From Norana najaformis (Eukaryota > Annelida > Clitellata > Crassiclitellata > Hormogastridae): a DNA stretch of 64,000 nucleotides. The DNA lies in contig OZ029917.1 in assembly GCA_964023275.1 (NCBI GenBank), positions 29,030,005 through 29,094,004 of the forward strand, in the 5' to 3' direction. Every line of letters begins with the position of its first letter. The stretch's first letter is position 1. Positions 54,500 to 64,000 of the stretch are shown here, piece after piece. The position numbers and the translations under genes were made by a program. Under the pieces are notes generated by a model. It was not told where the DNA came from and did not search any database. It was given only the letters and a program-made list of their open reading frames with translations.

Positions 54500-55560
54500 A
54501 CATAATTTACCTCTCCCATTCCCAAAAATAGTTATTTTCCAACCTGAAGAATGGTTACAAGTTTATGGGAGACTATTACCATGAGACTTGCCACCGCAGA
54601 TGCAGCATGACACACAATCAGGCCAATATACAGAAATTTATTCCAATGAAGCAGAGAGGCAGCCTGTGGTGGGTACGCTGAAATGGTAAGTCAGTTCCAA
54701 AATTAAGGTCCTGCAACTGAAGAAACTCATTTACCATGAACAGTTCCAGTTCTAGCGCAACCAGAGAAAGGCAAACAGATGACCTAGTTGAATAAGTGTG
54801 AGGAAATTAGAACTGATTTTAAGTATTGTTGATGGCCACATTCAGTGTTTTATAAACTGTAAACCCCAATTTGAAATAAATCTTTTGCTGAACAGGAAGC
54901 AAATGCAAAGATTTAAGTACATGGTTTATGTGCTCATTTTTGAATGTATCAGTTGAGGAGTTCTGAACTCTTTGGAGTTTCTGCATGTTTGACTTTGTAA
55001 TACCAGTAGGAGGCGAGTTACAGTAATCAAGGTGACTGGAGATCATTGCATTTGCCAGAGATATCCTTGAGGATATGGAAACATAATGCCTAATTCCTTG
55101 TGCATCATGAATATACATGTAGAATGCTTACAAATACCATTTACACAGTCAGTGAGAGACATAGTAAAATCAATACCCAATAACTGATAATTGATACGAT
55201 GGTTGGATCCAGAATATCTAAGCAGTTTTTCAGAAGAGATGTAGGGATGGTATAGTGGAGAAATTTTTGTTAGGTGAGGAAAAGATAAGTTGGCAAACCT
55301 CTGCAAGAGTTGTTGACTGAAAGTAGTTTAAACCAGGAGGTGAAGAATCAGGATAAAGAAATTTATATGATGCATTAGAACCAAACATTTCAGCCTTATA
55401 ACAGAAATTTTGTCAGTAAAGAAGTTCAAGAATTTACTGGCAAGTTCATAGTTAGCTGAACACACAGCTGGGGATAAATATAATTTCTCCTTGTGTAATA
55501 ACTTATTTAACCCTATAAAGTCTGAATTCATTTTAAAGCTCAGCCTGTATAATTTTATGT
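54500..55560 (-). mobile_element. L2/CR1-like LINE, linker and C-terminal parts
   Basis: The minus strand carries NKLLHKEKLYLSPAVCSANY (55328-55531), related to the plus-strand LINE at 39346, then YVSISSRISLANAMISSHLD, TKSNMQKLQRVQN and LHLLPVQQKIYFKL (54819-55118). The RT core is deleted. Confidence 0.75.
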
Positions 55561-55716
55561 CATGGTGGCTTCCATTAGGTGACTTCGACTGTCTTTACTG
55601 TAGTTCAGGCTGGGCTAAGATTTTTTGAAGAATTTTAATTTACAACATCTGGATTGTGCATTTTGGATGGAATTTGACTTCACCTGTTACTCTGGTAAGA
55701 CAGTTATAATGTCATA

Positions 55717-58055
55717 ATGCCGCTAACTAGCAATGCTTCTCTCAACATCCTGATATACGCCGTGTTTTTGCTGTGCTGTGCCGTTCCAACCGGCATTGTC
55801 GCCAGTAGTCCTATATACTTGTCTAATCTTGCCAGCTGCTTTGTTGACCATTATGATAGTGAACACCTGACATTCCTGCATTCGGTTGCTGTTACCCTTC
55901 TCAGTCAAACCATGCCATGTGCTGGCCTTCAGGTGCTCAGTAGTGCCAGTTTAGCTCTAGAGGGACCATGAGGCTTCTACCGACCAATTCATCATTGTTC
56001 GTCTGCATGTGTATTAGTAGCGCTGCTGCTGTTGCTGATAAGAGTCAAACTCAATAAAGGTCCTACTGCTACTCATGCTAGCATCCCAACTAGCTCACCT
56101 TTGGGTCCATAATCAGAGTTGTTCACAAAGGATCATTTATAGTCAATTTGATAGAGTCAAACCAGTTAAACTTCTGCAAGACTTGGATCTCTGCTGAAGA
56201 TTCCAGTGCCATCAAGTTTGATATGGCTCTGACAGGGTATGTGACTAGACTCATTGATTGTTGCTCCCCTTCCCTGGATGAATGGGCAGAAACAGTGGTC
56301 TGGTCATCCACCGTGAGACACTCACTATTAGTACTCAACCACTTCAGAACATGGTGACAACTAACAGTTTCCACATCCAAGCTGTTCGAATCATCGCCTA
56401 TAACTTTTCATTCCTCTTCGTCAACATTTACTGATGGCCAGATTCTAACATTAATGGCTTCTACTTTGAATTTAGCAACCTATTTGCAGCAATTACTGCT
56501 GTAATTGGCAGTGATTGTCTCATTATCTGCAGAGACTTGAACTGACCTGGAAACACCTCATCCTGCATTTGAAATGATCTAACCACTGAATTTCATGTCT
56601 TCGGTTTGAAGCAGCTTATGTCAGATCCAACACATACCGTGCCAACCAGTGCAAGTCAATTCAACATGATCAAGAACATGCATGTGTGCAGCAGCCACTG
56701 ACTGTCCGACCACAGTTTAGTAAAGTGGACAGTTGTTAGATGCCTCAACAGGAGGTTACTAATTACGATCGTCTCCCAGCAGTTGAAAACACTTGATCTT
56801 GGCTCCTTCTGACTAGCATTGATCAATTCGCCACTGTTTTTGGCCCCTGATGACACCTCAGATGGCTTTGCTCATCAGATAGATGACATTGTCACTGACA
56901 TCCTGGACCAATTGGCTCCACTTAGAAAAATCACAAAGTGTTCAGGAAAGAATATCAACAGCTGGCTGTTTCCAAAAGCTGCAGATGCAAAATGACTTCA
57001 AAGATGGTTTGAAAGGTGATGGAAGGCTACTGACAATGAACTTATTCATCACGCATACCAGTCAGCATGCTGGAATGCCAACAAACTCATCAACAAAGCA
57101 CACTGACATTATAGTAATGCCATATCGGAAAAGACTAACGGATCTCGCCAACAGTGGTCTCCAGTTAAGGATGTACTGCTTTGCACAGTGCCATCAGGTT
57201 TTTTCAACTGAAGAATGCCAGAAATGCTGTGCCACTTTCTCAGACCTTTTCATCAACAAGATCAAGTCAATAAAGGCAATTATTTCAAAGCAACTGTCTG
57301 GATAACCCATGGACCCTCTTGCATCAGAGAGGGACCATGTTGGCATGCATCTCAACGACCTTGAACCTGTAGATGCTGTGGAAATCTTCAAACTACTGTC
57401 TTCATTACCGGGAAAATCATATCCGATGGATGCTTTCCCATCATCTGTGTTAAAGTTGTGTGCTGACGTGTTTGCTCCAGTCATAGTTCTTTTCTGTAAC
57501 TTGTCTTTCAGCCATGGTCAGTTTCCAGCCTGCTGCCAATCTGCCACTGTTACACCTCTGCTGAAGAAGAAAGGTCTTGATCCGAATGAATATCTCAAAT
57601 TTATATATGCTGTCAAAAATTTTGGAATGTGTCTTCCTTGCTCGTCTATTGGCCCATGTTAATAGCTCCTGTAATTTCAACAGTCCTCATTCAGCTTACT
57701 GTGAACATCACTTGACTGAAACGGCCTTATTGAAGATTGTTGATGATGTCTATGCTGCTTTAGGATGACATCAACCCACTCTACTTATCGGCCTCAACCT
57801 CTCTGCTGCCTTTGATACGATTGACAAAGCAACACTCATCGCAAGGTTGCAGAAGACATTCGGTATTAGCAGGATTGGATTTGCAGTTACCTGACTAACT
57901 GTTCACAAGACGTCAGCACTGGATCATCAAGGTTGCAGTTGTCTACCTGTGAGTGCATACGATGTTCCACAGGGGTTGGTCCTTAGCTTGATTCCTTTCA
58001 CACTATATGTGTTTCCAGTTGCTGGTATCATTTTCACACATGGCATCAGTCGCCA
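55717..58055 (+). mobile_element. L2-like LINE copy B, 5' and RT part
   Basis: It begins with a hydrophobic N-terminus (MPLTSNASLNILIYAVFLLC) and a decayed 2A-like site (56041-56064). Next come the APE endonuclease (KTWISAEDSS near 56180, FDMALTGY, a decayed GDLN box near 56535) and then the linker (STEECQKCCATFSDLFINKI, 57220). RT remnants follow: LEPVDAVEIFKLLSSLPGKS, TPLLKKKGLDPNEY, LTETALLKIVDDVYAALG and the GVPQG-like VPQGLVLSLIPFTLYV near 57962. Many stops. At 58055 it is cut by an RTE and resumes at 58933. Confidence 0.85.
56041..56064 (+). other. Strongly decayed 2A-like motif
   Basis: In frame after VALLLLLI the sequence reads RVKLNKGP, aligning with D-V-E-x-N-P-G-P at V, N, G and P. 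The position relative to the leucine-rich leader and endonuclease is the same as at 63789-63812. It is inactive by its residues. Confidence 0.5.
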
Positions 58056-58918
58056 TGGATTATATCATGAAAAGAGCGATGAACGAACCTACTTTCGGTA
58101 TAAGATGGGGACAGGGGAGACTGAAGGATTTGGACTTCGCAGATGACATAGCCCTGCTGAGTGAAACACACATGAATATGCAGAGGATGACTACGAGGTT
58201 ACAGGAGATGGGGGAGGGGGTAGGACTATGCATCAACAGTGCGAAAACAAGGGCCATGATCGTCGGAGACACGGAGCACTCAAACATCAGGATAGGTCAG
58301 GAAACTATAGATTATGTTAGCAATTTCCCATACCTGGGAAGTTTTATGGAGAGGGATGGAGGCATAGAGATGGATGTAAAGACAAGGATCGGCAAGGCTG
58401 CATCAGTTTTTCAGAAAATGAGGACAGTATGGAGATCGGGAGCGTTGAAAAGAGATGCAAAGATACAGTTGTACTCGACATTGGTGTTGCCTGTGGTGTT
58501 ATATGCGAGTGAGACTTGGAAGACAACGGTGAAGATAACAAAACAACTAAATGTCTTCCATAGGAGGTGCCTACGATCCATACTGGGCATCTCATGGAGG
58601 GACCACATCAGTAATGAGGAGGTGCTGAGGATGGCGGGATCGCAGGATCTTGAATATATCATCGCGGGGAGAAGAGGAAGGTTGGCCGGACACGTTCTTA
58701 TACTACCGAAGGAGAGAATTGCGAGGATGGCGATGGATTGGGTACCGGAGGGTGGAAGACGTAAAAGGGGACGGCCGAGAAATACTTGGAGGCGAGCTTT
58801 CAAGGGAGATCTGGAGCGGATGGGATTGGACTGGGACGAGGCGATGGTGATGGCTGGTGAACGCGTGGAATGGCGAAGGCTTGTCAACCAATGCTCTGAT
58901 CGGAACGGGAGGATCTAA
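58055..58918 (+). CDS. RTE reverse transcriptase C-terminal half (intact open frame)
   Basis: The open frame has no stop over 287 codons and begins at an ATG that uses the last base of the target duplication. It has the RT catalytic FADD (LKDLDFADDIALLSETHMNM, about residues 28-31), the thumb region (INSAKTRAMIVGD; NFPYLGSFMERDGG; VLPVVLYASETWKTT) and the C-terminal domain (RRCLRSILGISWRDHISNEE; RRGRLAGHV; GGRRKRGRPRNTWRRAFKGD; ERVEWRRLVNQCSDRNGRI). It lacks the endonuclease and the N-terminal RT blocks, so it cannot act alone. The same domain order is seen in the other RTE copies at 1771, 46252 and 48893, all more decayed. Confidence 0.9.
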   Translation: MDYIMKRAMNEPTFGIRWGQGRLKDLDFADDIALLSETHMNMQRMTTRLQEMGEGVGLCINSAKTRAMIVGDTEHSNIRIGQETIDYVSNFPYLGSFMERDGGIEMDVKTRIGKAASVFQKMRTVWRSGALKRDAKIQLYSTLVLPVVLYASETWKTTVKITKQLNVFHRRCLRSILGISWRDHISNEEVLRMAGSQDLEYIIAGRRGRLAGHVLILPKERIARMAMDWVPEGGRRKRGRPRNTWRRAFKGDLERMGLDWDEAMVMAGERVEWRRLVNQCSDRNGRI

Positions 58919-58932
58919 GTCTAAGTCTAAGT
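58056..58932 (+). mobile_element. RTE-type LINE, 5'-truncated, young, perfect 12-bp target duplication
   Basis: CATCAGTCGCCA occurs at 58044-58055 and again at 58933-58944, and the interrupted host LINE reading continues on the far side (ISRH|QYANDTQLY). The insert ends with a TCTAAG repeat tail (58914-58932) directly after the stop codon. The intact ORF and exact duplication suggest a recent insertion. Confidence 0.95.
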
Positions 58933-59875
58933 CATCAGTCGCCACCAGTATGCCAATGACACACAACTGTACATAGTGCTCAGTCACATTGACTCTGACA
59001 CCAACAATCTAACACGATGTACTGAAGCAGATGCAGCTGGTTCCTAACTAATGGACTGCCTGAAAAAAGAAGTCTGAAGTCGTTGTTCTTGGCACTTCCT
59101 CTTCAATAAAATCGATTGAGGACCTAAAAACAGTCAACACTGCAGGTGCAGATATTTCGTTATCAGGAACATTTAAGAGCCTTGAGGTGACTCTTGACTC
59201 TAGACTAACATCTAACCCACATATTACTGCTGTCTGCAAGACATTGTATTATCGCATAAAAGCCATTCATCATGTTTGATCGTATTTGCCACTGTAGCTT
59301 ATGAAGACAGATGCTTGTAGTGTAGTCAGAGCAAACCTCAACTTCTGTAATTCATTGCTGTACTACACTACAAAGGCTAACATTGTCAAACTGCAATGCG
59401 TCCAGAATTTGTTAGCCCGTCTGGTGACAGGAACCCAAGGGTTTGATCACGTCACTTCTGTACTGACAAATCTACATTGGCTGCCTGTCAGCTCCAGAAT
59501 CACTTATAAGAGAGCTCTCTTTTCACGTAAGACTCTCTCGACCAATCAACCAGCTAACCTGTGATCATCCTTACAGCATATCAGCCATCCAGACCTCTGT
59601 GATCAGGTACATAAAACCTTCTGTCTTTCCCTGACATCAGAGATTATCGGTGTGAATTCTCACAATGTGGATTCAGCAGTTTTGCACCAGCCATTTGGAA
59701 TAGTCTTCCTGTTTACAGTACTCACAACAATATCTCGCAAGACATATTCATAAAGGGGCTTAAGACATATTTGTATCATCTTACCTTTGTTGTCTGAGCA
59801 CTGTGACCCACCCATGCCTACGATTCCTCGCTCAGCTGATGGACATATGGTGTGTCAGCAAGTGCATTTCTTACT
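58933..59875 (+). mobile_element. L2-like LINE copy B, RT end and 3' end
   Basis: It resumes with YANDTQLYIVLSHIDSDT (the catalytic YADD is changed to YAND), then SGTFKSLEVTLDSRLTSNPH, LNFCNSLLYYTTKANIVKLQ and VTSVLTNLHWLPVSSRITYK. The C-terminus follows (FAPAIWNSLPVYSTHNNISQ), with a 3' end of CTTACTTACTTGCTTAC. Stops occur throughout. Confidence 0.85.
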
Positions 59876-60503
59876 TACTTGCTTACAAAAAAATTCTGAA
59901 TTACTTTACGTTTTTGTGTAAAACATCGTCGTCTGGTACTTTTTATAACTCTGCCAATAATTAAGCCAGAAAAACACTTATGGCATAAAAATGTTCACAG
60001 ATGTGTCTGCTTTTATGTTTATAAATGTTTTTGTTTACAAACTATAGGCATTTGCAGTTTTTTAAATTTTTTTATCAAAAGCGCTTGCAACTCCCTACTC
60101 GCTGATGCCTACTGTATGTATGTGACTCTATTTAGCTAGACCACAATACACTACAGTCTTATTCTTGCTTGCTTACCTAGTAAGTTGATATTCACGCAGC
60201 TTGGGACACGTCGCCAAATATGATATGTAATAGCCTGACTTAAGCTTGTGTGAAATATCTCGTGGAAATTGCAATGGTGATGCAATGGCTCATTGTTTCC
60301 ACATCCATAATGTTCAATGATATTTGATTAAATGAAGCATTAAAAGTCACTCGACGTAAATCAGTCAAATATATATTCCAATGTCAATGTCTTAAGTAAG
60401 ACTTAATTAGGCCAGCTTCTTAACTAAGCCTATCTTTACAATTCTACCCACCCACATAGAACTATGGCCATTTATAACTTATGTATTCTGACTCTTTGTA
60501 GAA
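59876..60503. other. No recognisable gene
   Basis: AT-rich sequence with no supported exon, domain or repeat. It separates two oppositely oriented copies of the same LINE family. Confidence 0.45.
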
Positions 60504-60890
60504 GAAGTAAGTAAGTAAGTAAGTAAGATATTTGTTAACATGCCATGTGTCCATCGGCTGAGCAAGGAATCGTAGGCATGGATGAGTTACTTCGGTCAGA
60601 AAACAAAACCAAGACGGTTCAAATAGGTCTTAAACCGCTTTACGAAAATGTCTAATGAGATGTTGTTGTGAGTAATGTAATCAGGGAGAATGCTCCAGAT
60701 GACTGGTGCAGAATTGCTGAATCCGCTTTTGGAGAATTCAGACTGGTAGTCACGGATGTCAGGAAGAGATAAACGGCTTTGTGTAGCCGAACGCAGAGAT
60801 CTGGATGGCTGATAATGCTGTAAGGACGATGATGAGATAAGCAGGTTGATTGGTTGAGAGAGTCTCACATGTAAGGAGAGCTATCTTGTA
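60504..60890 (-). mobile_element. L2-like LINE copy C, 3' end with (ACTT)n tail
   Basis: A minus-strand open frame (60596-60868) reads SLRSATQSRLSLPDIRDYQS, then FSKSGFSNSAPVIWSILPDY and IFVKRFKTYLNRLGF. The noncoding end shares CATGCCTACGATTCCT and TCAGCCGATGGACAC-type strings with the 3' end of copy B, and has a (GTAA)n tract at 60504-60527 as tail. A 5'-truncated copy with its last coding domain open. Confidence 0.88.
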
Positions 60891-62280
60891 ATGTCTCACC
60901 ATAGCTCACCAACAGACATGTAGACAATGTGTTACTCTTATTCCCGTATTCTGTACTTGCAGCGTGCCCTTTGCAGTCCAAAGGAAGGATTCTTTGATGA
61001 CAAACAACTCTTTAGTGACTGACTAAAGATAAGATTCTTTGACGATGCACGACTGTATTGTACTGTCCAAAGATTAGGATCTTTGCTGACACACGTTTTA
61101 TCATCCAGTCCAAAGGATCTTTGTCGACTTTCGGCTTATAAAGATAAGTCCGTATTCTTCGCGATTTCCATGGATTGAAATCCACAAGTTCCAGGTGATA
61201 GTTTTTTGACTAAACTACGTCCAAACACCACATAACTTAGGCTAATCACCTGTACTTTGAGCAATTACCAGCCCATCAAACGAGAACGCAGTTTGACTAA
61301 TTCATTAGCCCTAAAATGGCTAACTTTCTTGGAGTCGTGCTTAAACTTCGACAAGGACCTCACCGTCCAACATCCGGCCATGAACTGCTTCTCTGTAATG
61401 GTTTTCGACTGGAACATTCGACATAGTTGTCACTTCGCTATTGGCCAAATTCGTCATCTGATATTTCCACCCATCCTTTCTGTGTTGAAGATCAGACCGG
61501 CCAATGAAATTCGTCTGCTAACATACACCTTAGGCTAGCAGTTACTGCTAAGGTGCCACCTCATTGGCTATCGACTTTCTGCAGTAATGCGACGCCATTG
61601 GTAAATAATCCAACACTAAATCCGTGATTGGTTGGTAATCCACGCATCAGTTTGAAAACATGGTCCAGCTTGACTCACAAACTATTGCAAATTGTGATCA
61701 AAATTGTCATCCAAGTTAATCGCCCGTAAAATAAGTTCAGACAATCATCTTATTTTACCCCAACTTAACAGATTTTTATCACCTATGCTGGCCTTGCTAT
61801 TTTTAATGTTAGAAACGACTAAAGCTGGACGATAACCTTAAGTAAGTAAACACGTTAGTCAACTCAAAATCTTATTCTAATACATATGTAAACGCATCAA
61901 TAATACATATTGATTATGCAATAGAAAATTCAATTAAAATTACTATATTTTGCAAGAATATATAAAATAGACCGAGTCTACAACGCTGTTATGAAGTTTT
62001 TTTAAATTTTAAAATAATGTCAATAGCTGAGTCAACAATTTAATACTGAATAGGTCTGAATAAGGAAACAAAAATTTTTTTAACTCGGATAATAAATTAC
62101 CCCAAAAATAAGCAAATCCCTACACCCTCATACCTCCAATTTTGCATTTTAATGATAATGCTGCAACCTGACATCTTGAAAACTTTACAACTTTCTGGTT
62201 TCTCATGACTTTGGCTCTGGAGGGAAGATATTTTACATAGAAAACACTGAGATTCCAATTATTAAGTTGTGAATCTTAGA
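60891..62280. other. No recognisable gene; several CCAAT boxes
   Basis: A plus-strand open frame of 93 codons (61257-61538) has no known domain. CCAAT/ATTGG motifs occur at about 61440, 61501, 61563, 61591 and 61628. Repeated CTTTGGAC/GTCCAAAG-like strings occur at 60977-61130. No TATA box or gene start could be tied to them. Confidence 0.4.
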
Positions 62281-62284
62281 AATG

Positions 62285-63990
62285 TTATTGAGATTGGAGA
62301 TGAGTCTAAAATTCGAGAGGTTGTTGGTGTCTAGGTCAGGTTTTTAAAGTGAAGGTATAACTAATGCTGATCTAAAACATGAAGGAAAATGGCCTTCAGC
62401 ACAAGACTAGTTGGCCAAGTTTGATCAGATGTGAGAAAACATCAGAACAAGAGACAATGGGTGATTTGGTATGAAGTCTATTGGAGAGGATTTAGGAACA
62501 GTGTGATTAAGAAGAGACAGAAATTCAAAGTATGTGACAGGTGGAATGTCAATAAAGGCAGTACCAGTGAAATCAGAGTCAAGCAGCAAGTCATTCCAAA
62601 TTAGATAAGTAGTACACAATTTAATGTTTCAGATTGTTAATTTTGTTAGCAAAAAATGAAGCAAAGTCGGAACCTAGTTTCTGGTTCTCTTGTTCTGAGC
62701 ATTGGCAGGTGATAGCATCTATTGAAAGCAAAATGCTGAGAGATTTGAGCACTTCAGCTGGCTGGAGTAGTAAGACCTCCTAGAGACATTAATGAGCTTG
62801 TTTTTGAGATGGTATTGATGACGGTACCGCTGTCTGTCCTCCTCAAGGCCTGAACTTTTCCATCTTCACTCTAGTTGATGACGTTCTTTCTTAGCCTGTA
62901 TTGCTTCTGAGGTAAGCCACCTTGTTTTGGGTTTAGAAGGTCACTGATAGCAGGTGACAGTTTTCGAGCTGTTCAGCAAAATCGTCTGCAGTGCTTGCTG
63001 GTACAGTGAACAAATTCGAATCAACAAGTAACTTAAACTGACTGAACTGTACAGAATCTACAGCTTTGATATTACGATATGTGTGGCAGTGGCAGAAAGT
63101 CATGAACTTACACAGTATAAGATACAAGACTAGCATCACTCATGAAGACATTGTGGACAGTGGTCTGATCATCAGATGCTAGGACATCTAGTAGGTTATC
63201 CCCTCTAGTTGGAACGTCGACATACCGACAAAGGTCAAAGTTGGAGAAGATATCAGCAAGATTATCACTGATGTAACCATTAGACACAGGACTGTTTAGA
63301 TCGCTAGAGTAGAAGTCTTTCACCAGCCTTGATGCAAATAGATGAAGTAAGTCAGCAGGTTGTTATAGAAACCACCGACTGCACCAGAATGATGGTAGAT
63401 GTTGGCAAGAGTGATTGACAATGATGATCTGCCAAGTCATGTCAGCTGAACCTCATGCAAGGATATGCAGAGCGTTTCTGCCTGAGGATGGACGTTGATG
63501 TCTTACAAGGACTTGTAGATGACAGCAAGGCCACCACCAACTCGAGGGCAACCTTGGGTTCTGCAGCGGTGAACATGAAGAACAGAGAAGCCCTCCGATG
63601 CAATGACTCGCTTGATGCAGTCGAGTGTGTCAGCACCGATCCATGTCTCACAAAGTGCAACGATGTCCAGCTGTTTGTATTTGATCAAATCATGAAAAAT
63701 TGGAAGATCGACAGATGGCTGACCGGATGTTGAAACTGCCAAAGGTAATGGGCGCTTGTTTCGATGTCATCTTCGTGATCTGGGAAGATGGGCCTGGGTT
63801 GCTCTCAACGTCTTGCAACATGAGCAGTAGAAGAGTGACGAGTGCAGAGGTTAAGGTACGGCAGCACTGAGGGCAAAAAGCCGACCTGCATGAGACCACA
63901 GCAGGACATCTGATGTGTGACAGAGCTCAGGATTAACGTGACCAGAATATGCTTGCGTGAGCTGACAGCATTCGCCGAACGTCGAAGAAT
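62285..63990 (-). mobile_element. L2-like LINE copy D, 5' part with an intact-looking 2A motif
   Basis: Minus strand, N- to C-terminal: leader and 2A site (63690-63899: TLTSALVTLLLLMLQDVES then NPGP, then ITFGSFNIRSA), endonuclease (63503-63742: LDIVALCETWIGADTLDCIK, VGGGLAVIYK), endonuclease end (63108-63323: DLCRYVDVPTRGDNLLDVL), linker (62933-63139: SVQFSQLKLLVDSNLF) and the first RT block (62425-62619: LLSLLNHTVPKSSPIDFIPN). Four frame breaks. The RT core lies beyond the relic's end or is deleted. Confidence 0.88.
63789..63812 (-). other. 2A-like recoding motif (DVESNPGP)
   Basis: The minus strand encodes DVESNPGP directly after a leucine-rich stretch and 14 residues before the endonuclease start. 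All invariant residues of the 2A core D-(V/I)-E-x-N-P-G-P are present. In the known family the ribosome skips the Gly-Pro bond, releasing the leader from the downstream protein; here that is inferred. Confidence 0.8.
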
Positions 63991-64000
63991 ACTTTGAGCT

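Noticed and set aside
55717-55971. Secreted host protein with signal peptide
   Set aside because: The hydrophobic start is followed by LINE-type sequence (decayed 2A, endonuclease), so it is the LINE's leader region.
58411-58887. 158-codon minus-strand open frame
   Set aside because: Antisense shadow of the intact RTE ORF.

Overview
The window looks like nuclear DNA of an animal, most likely an aquatic invertebrate such as a mollusc, annelid, brachiopod, hemichordate or cephalochordate; the exact clade cannot be settled from the sequence. The signs are canonical GT/AG introns around WD40-coding exons, low gene density, and layers of decayed and nested transposable elements typical of such genomes: RTE, CR1/L2/Jockey-like LINEs, Ty3/gypsy, hAT, piggyBac, and MITE- and SINE-like units. 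There is no operon structure, no CRISPR array and no rRNA or functional tRNA gene.

The only convincing host gene is a plus-strand WD40-repeat gene. Four exons are visible (20761-20948, 30460-30588, 41749-41828, 54167-54346) with matching splice phases (2/1, 1/1, 1/0, 0/0). Together they give about 192 residues and four to five WD-type blades. The three introns are about 9.5, 11.2 and 12.3 kb and are largely filled with transposons. The gene's first and last exons were not found in the window.

Region by region. 1-1160: 3' part of a piggyBac-like element ending GGG|TTAA. 1165-6055: plus-strand CR1/Jockey-type LINE split by a minus-strand RTE-type LINE. 6186-7423: internally degraded hAT element with near-identical 8-bp target duplications. 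7633-7811: 157-bp RTE 3' end with a perfect 11-bp duplication. 8181-9663: a TIR element with another TIR element nested inside. 9668-12900: LINE relics. 13480-19580: Ty3/gypsy relics in both orientations, including a minus-strand element with pol end, an extra zinc-finger ORF, a polypurine stretch and a 1.1-kb LTR holding a 34-bp minisatellite; a hAT 3' half lies within. 19740-25345: LINEs, a possible LTR with a 41-bp tandem repeat, and a second copy of the zinc-finger ORF's C-terminal domain. 25390-29870: plus-strand gypsy pol split by a 2.5-kb element with about 0.45-kb inverted repeats. 31620-34475: a decayed minus-strand copy of a large uncharacterised invertebrate gene family. 35175-52480: alternating LINE and RTE fragments, a tRNA-derived SINE, and coding remnants of an unidentified element. 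54500-64000: LINEs, including an L2-like copy split by a young RTE insertion with a perfect 12-bp duplication.

Three separate LINE 5' regions carry a 2A-like (translational recoding) signature just upstream of their endonuclease: one matching the core consensus (63789-63812), one a single base away (48695-48721) and one strongly decayed (56041-56064). Short target duplications and simple-repeat tails allow several insertions to be bounded to the base.
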